The notes beneath the pieces are model-generated. The model ran no database searches and had not been told where the DNA came from. It was given only the letters and a program-made list of their open reading frames with translations. A stretch of DNA of 64,000 bases from an uncultured Halobacteriovorax sp. Lineage in GTDB: Bacteria > Bdellovibrionota > Bacteriovoracia > Bacteriovoracales > Bacteriovoracaceae. The stretch spans positions 186,001 through 250,000 of the forward strand of contig CAJXVS010000006.1 in NCBI GenBank assembly GCA_913061265.1. The letters are read 5' to 3'. Shown here one piece after another: positions 61,874 to 64,000 of this stretch. Within the stretch, counting starts at the first letter, position 1; each line of letters starts with the position of its first letter. The position numbers were made by a program, and so were the translations under genes.

Positions 61874-62641
61874 TTATTTAGTTAAGCCAACTTCATCTAG
61901 ATTGATAAAAGTATATCCTTTCTCTAAAAGAGCAGGAATTAACTTAGTTAGCATCGTCGCAGACTTAGCGTGGATATCATGCATAAGGATAACTCCACCC
62001 TTTCTATAATCAGTACGGTTAATATAACCTTCAAGACATTCATCAATTGTTAGTCCTTGCGACCAACAGCCCCAGTCTGCGGCTTCTTGATAAATACCAT
62101 TTTCATCTTTTCTTATATTTCCACCAATATCCCAAAGGACAGGTCCGATATAATCTTTTCCAACTTCAGTCTTATTAATAATCTTTGAAGCTTTTGACTG
62201 CCATGATCCGTAAGGCGCTCTAAAGAACCATTGATCCGTATTACTTGTATAAGGAGCTAAAGCTTCGTGGGCCTCGAAGAAAGACTTCTTCAGTTTTTTC
62301 TTAAGTCCCCATTTAGAAAAATTGCCAATATTATTATGCTCATAAGAATGATTCGCAATAATATGCCCTTCTTTTTCTATTTGGCTCATAAGTTCAGGGT
62401 AGCGATTTGCCAGCTTTCCTAAAACAAAGAAAGTTGCCTTCACATTATACTGTCTTAGAGTTTCAAGGATCTTTGGAGTTGATTTCTTGTTTGGGCCATC
62501 ATCAAAAGTTAAAACGATCTTTCCTTTCCCAGGATAAACCCTTTCAATATTTCCATCTCTAAGGTCTTTATGACCTTCATTATGAGAGTGGGCCTGCTGG
62601 CTAACAAGAATCAATGCGATAAGTAGGATTAAGTTTTTCAT
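61874..62641 (-). CDS. Secreted polysaccharide deacetylase (NodB/CE4 family)
   Basis: 255 residues from the ATG at 62641, chosen because it gives a clean signal peptide (LILLIALILVSQQAHS); upstream in-frame codons would bury it. The NodB domain is complete: TFDDGP with D47-D48, then HSYEH (H98, H102) for the metal, RAPYGSW and a late ILMHD. CE4 enzymes remove acetyl groups from N-acetylglucosamine or N-acetylmuramic acid in chitin or peptidoglycan. In Bdellovibrio, exported CE4 enzymes deacetylate prey peptidoglycan. Such a role is a natural inference here because a lysozyme-like protein is encoded 3 kb away, but a self-directed role is equally possible. Confidence 0.9.
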   Translation of the reverse strand: MKNLILLIALILVSQQAHSHNEGHKDLRDGNIERVYPGKGKIVLTFDDGPNKKSTPKILETLRQYNVKATFFVLGKLANRYPELMSQIEKEGHIIANHSYEHNNIGNFSKWGLKKKLKKSFFEAHEALAPYTSNTDQWFFRAPYGSWQSKASKIINKTEVGKDYIGPVLWDIGGNIRKDENGIYQEAADWGCWSQGLTIDECLEGYINRTDYRKGGVILMHDIHAKSATMLTKLIPALLEKGYTFINLDEVGLTK

Positions 62642-62772
62642 TCGGCTTAAATACCTAGCTTTGGCGTCTATGTAAGCCTCAGGCGTAAAGATTACATAGA
62701 GAAAGGGCTTCATGACGACAATGACGCAAAGCAAAGTCATTAAAAAAGCGTAAGGTGAGTAAATTGGGCAAA

Positions 62773-62800
62773 AAAAAAGGCCCTCAAACGAGGGCCTTTT
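62773..62800 (-). terminator. Intrinsic terminator of the infC-rpmI-rplT operon
   Basis: AAAAGGCCCTC, loop GTTT on the minus strand, GAGGGCCTTTT, followed by a run of T. It lies 22 bases after the rplT stop. Confidence 0.93.
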
Positions 62801-62821
62801 AATATCTATTTTAAATATTTA

Positions 62822-63166
62822 TTATCTAGTTGCAGCGTAGATGGCCTTGAAACCAGCTTCGTCAGTTGCAGCAATATCAGAAAGCATCTTACGGTTAATC
62901 TGCATTCCTTTTTTCTTAGCTGTTCCCATGAACTTAGAATAAGAATCACCAAGAAGTTCAGCAGCAGCTGCAATTCTAATGATCCAAAGTCTTCTCATAT
63001 CTCTCTTAAGGAGTCTTCTTCCTTTATAACGATTATGAAGAGCACGTTTTACAGTTTCAGCTGTGTGACGGAATTTAGTTCTTCTATCAAAGTGAAAACC
63101 TTTAGCAAGTTTTCTAATTCTGTTTCTTCTTCTTCTGGCTTTAAAGCCTCTTCTTGCACGTGACAT
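62822..63166 (-). CDS. rplT: 50S ribosomal protein L20
   Basis: 114 residues, close to the usual 118. L20 binds 23S rRNA early in large-subunit assembly and in many bacteria represses its own operon by binding the leader. The basic N-terminal arm (SRARRGFKARRRRNRI) and the globular end (LWIIRIAAAAELLGDSYSKF) are typical. Last gene of the order infC-rpmI-rplT, followed by a strong terminator. The 70-base gap to rpmI could hold part of a control site, but I see no obvious mimic of the rRNA site. Confidence 0.98.
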   Translation of the reverse strand: MSRARRGFKARRRRNRIRKLAKGFHFDRRTKFRHTAETVKRALHNRYKGRRLLKRDMRRLWIIRIAAAAELLGDSYSKFMGTAKKKGMQINRKMLSDIAATDEAGFKAIYAATR

Positions 63167-63236
63167 ATAATTCTCCTGTTACGACGCTTGGGGGGAAGTT
63201 CCTCTTATCCCAAGGATCAGTAAGTTTTGTTATTAA

Positions 63237-63434
63237 TTAAGCGTAAGGTAACTGTCTTGATACTCTTTTTGCATCAGGAGCAGAAACTAAAGCGTCTTGT
63301 CCTCTTTTATTCTTTAGACTACGAGAATGCTTAGTAAGAATGTGACGTAGTCCCTTCTTTCTTCTCTTAAATTTCCCGCTTCCAGTCTTTGAAAATCTCT
63401 TTGCAGCAGCTCTGCAAGTCTTCATCTTAGGCAT
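63237..63434 (-). CDS. rpmI: 50S ribosomal protein L35
   Basis: 65 residues, the normal size. PKMKTCRAAAKRFSKTGSGK and RRKKGLRHILTKHSRSLK match the L35 signature. Component of the large ribosomal subunit, located between infC and rplT as in nearly all bacteria. Confidence 0.98.
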   Translation of the reverse strand: MPKMKTCRAAAKRFSKTGSGKFKRRKKGLRHILTKHSRSLKNKRGQDALVSAPDAKRVSRQLPYA

Positions 63435-63505
63435 AACTTTTTCCTTTAAACTAAATTTAGATTGGCATTTCTAACAAAGGGTATTCAGAATGTAAACAAT
63501 GGAAT

Positions 63506-64000
63506 TTACTCGCTGGCAGATTCTTGCGCAGCATCATCCATTTCAGCATCTGGAGTTTCCCCAGCTTCTTCCTGAGCGATAAGCTTCGCTTCTCTGATTC
63601 TGTCCTTTAAGATCTGCTTAATGGCCTTTTTATCAGGTGAAAGAATAGTAATAATACGGTTTCCCATCATCTTTGGGGGTGATTCAACAATCCCACCGAT
63701 CTTAACAACCATTTCAATTATGGCCTTGAATTTCTCAAAACCTTGGTCGCGGTGAGCCATTTCTCTCCCTCTAAACTGCATAACCATCTTAACTTTATCT
63801 GATTGGTGCAGGAATTTTTCAGCTCTTTTTAACTTAGTGTCTAAGTCATGAGATTCAATATTGGGTCTGAATTGGATTTCTTTGAGAAGTGTCTTGGCCT
63901 GTTTCTTTTTTTGTTCGTTGGCCTTTTTCTGAGCATCATACTTGAATCGCCCATAATCAATTAACTTAACAACTGGTGGTTTTGCATTGGGGGAAACCTC
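63506..64000 (-). CDS. infC: Translation initiation factor IF-3, 5' end outside the window
   Basis: The open frame continues from the ATG-like codon at 63787 to the window edge with VKLIDYGRFKYDAQKKANEQ and KEIQFRPNIESHDLDTKL. These belong to the IF-3 N-domain end and linker, so the true start lies beyond 64000. The C-domain contains KVKMVMQFRGREMAH and IGGIVESPPKMMGNRIITIL. IF-3 keeps ribosomal subunits apart and checks the start codon. A short acidic tail (GETPDAEMDDAAQESASE) extends beyond the usual end. First of the infC-rpmI-rplT operon. Confidence 0.97.
   Translation of the reverse strand, partial: EVSPNAKPPVVKLIDYGRFKYDAQKKANEQKKKQAKTLLKEIQFRPNIESHDLDTKLKRAEKFLHQSDKVKMVMQFRGREMAHRDQGFEKFKAIIEMVVKIGGIVESPPKMMGNRIITILSPDKKAIKQILKDRIREAKLIAQEEAGETPDAEMDDAAQESASE

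Overview
The window is a low-G+C chromosomal segment of a Gram-negative bacterium. It carries many signal peptides and lipoproteins, an outer-membrane beta-barrel and periplasmic enzymes. Many proteins are cysteine-rich, very long and secreted. The best overall match is a Bdellovibrionota predator of the Bacteriovorax/Halobacteriovorax kind. That placement is an inference from gene content: no rRNA is present and I ran no search. I see no tRNA, CRISPR array, insertion sequence or prophage.

Layout. 1-9.4 kb (minus): a 2200-residue PKD-repeat lipoprotein followed by smaller secreted proteins, the last broken by an in-frame TAG. 9.7-15.6 kb: a periplasmic MsrA, a Kir-type potassium channel, a 1267-residue lipoprotein ending in a seven-bladed RCC1 propeller, and a small secreted protein. 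15.7-17.6 kb: two paralogous secreted proteins flanking an HTH regulator, with twin palindromes upstream. 17.8-21.5 kb: an overlapping three-gene cassette with a DUF1501-like lipoprotein and a c-type cytochrome-like protein. 21.5-25.3 kb: BI-1, YtfJ-like, an unknown and a phospholipase D protein. 25.5-34.5 kb (plus): two HExxH proteins, gshA, then RND permease, LolA-like carrier and FecR/beta-barrel protein. 34.5-40.6 kb: a 2033-residue protein with 27 tandem four-cysteine repeats.

40.8-50.9 kb: an ECF sigma factor coupled to an anti-sigma/vWA fusion, small lipoproteins, a catalase-fold-like protein with an AraC/GyrI regulator, an M91-like protease, an FKBP isomerase, a second vWA protein and a fatty-acid desaturase. 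51-57.4 kb: a CPCC protein, an FkbM methyltransferase, the operon deoC-ALDH-ALDH, and an HD nucleotidase. 57.4-62.6 kb: a secreted protein with a lysozyme-like C-terminus, a PEGA lipoprotein, a second FkbM-like protein and a polysaccharide deacetylase. 62.8-64 kb: infC-rpmI-rplT, the only clearly universal operon.

How the parts may work together (inference). DeoC plus aldehyde dehydrogenases and the HD nucleotidase fit catabolism of deoxynucleosides, as expected of a DNA-consuming predator. The lysozyme-like protein and nearby deacetylase recall peptidoglycan marking and cutting during Bdellovibrio predation. The RND/LolA-like/FecR-barrel trio looks like a lipid or lipoprotein export line. 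The strongest candidates for something undescribed are the 27-unit cysteine-repeat protein, the RCC1 lipoprotein with an inserted fibre-like module, and the paralogue-regulator-paralogue locus with its twin palindromes.
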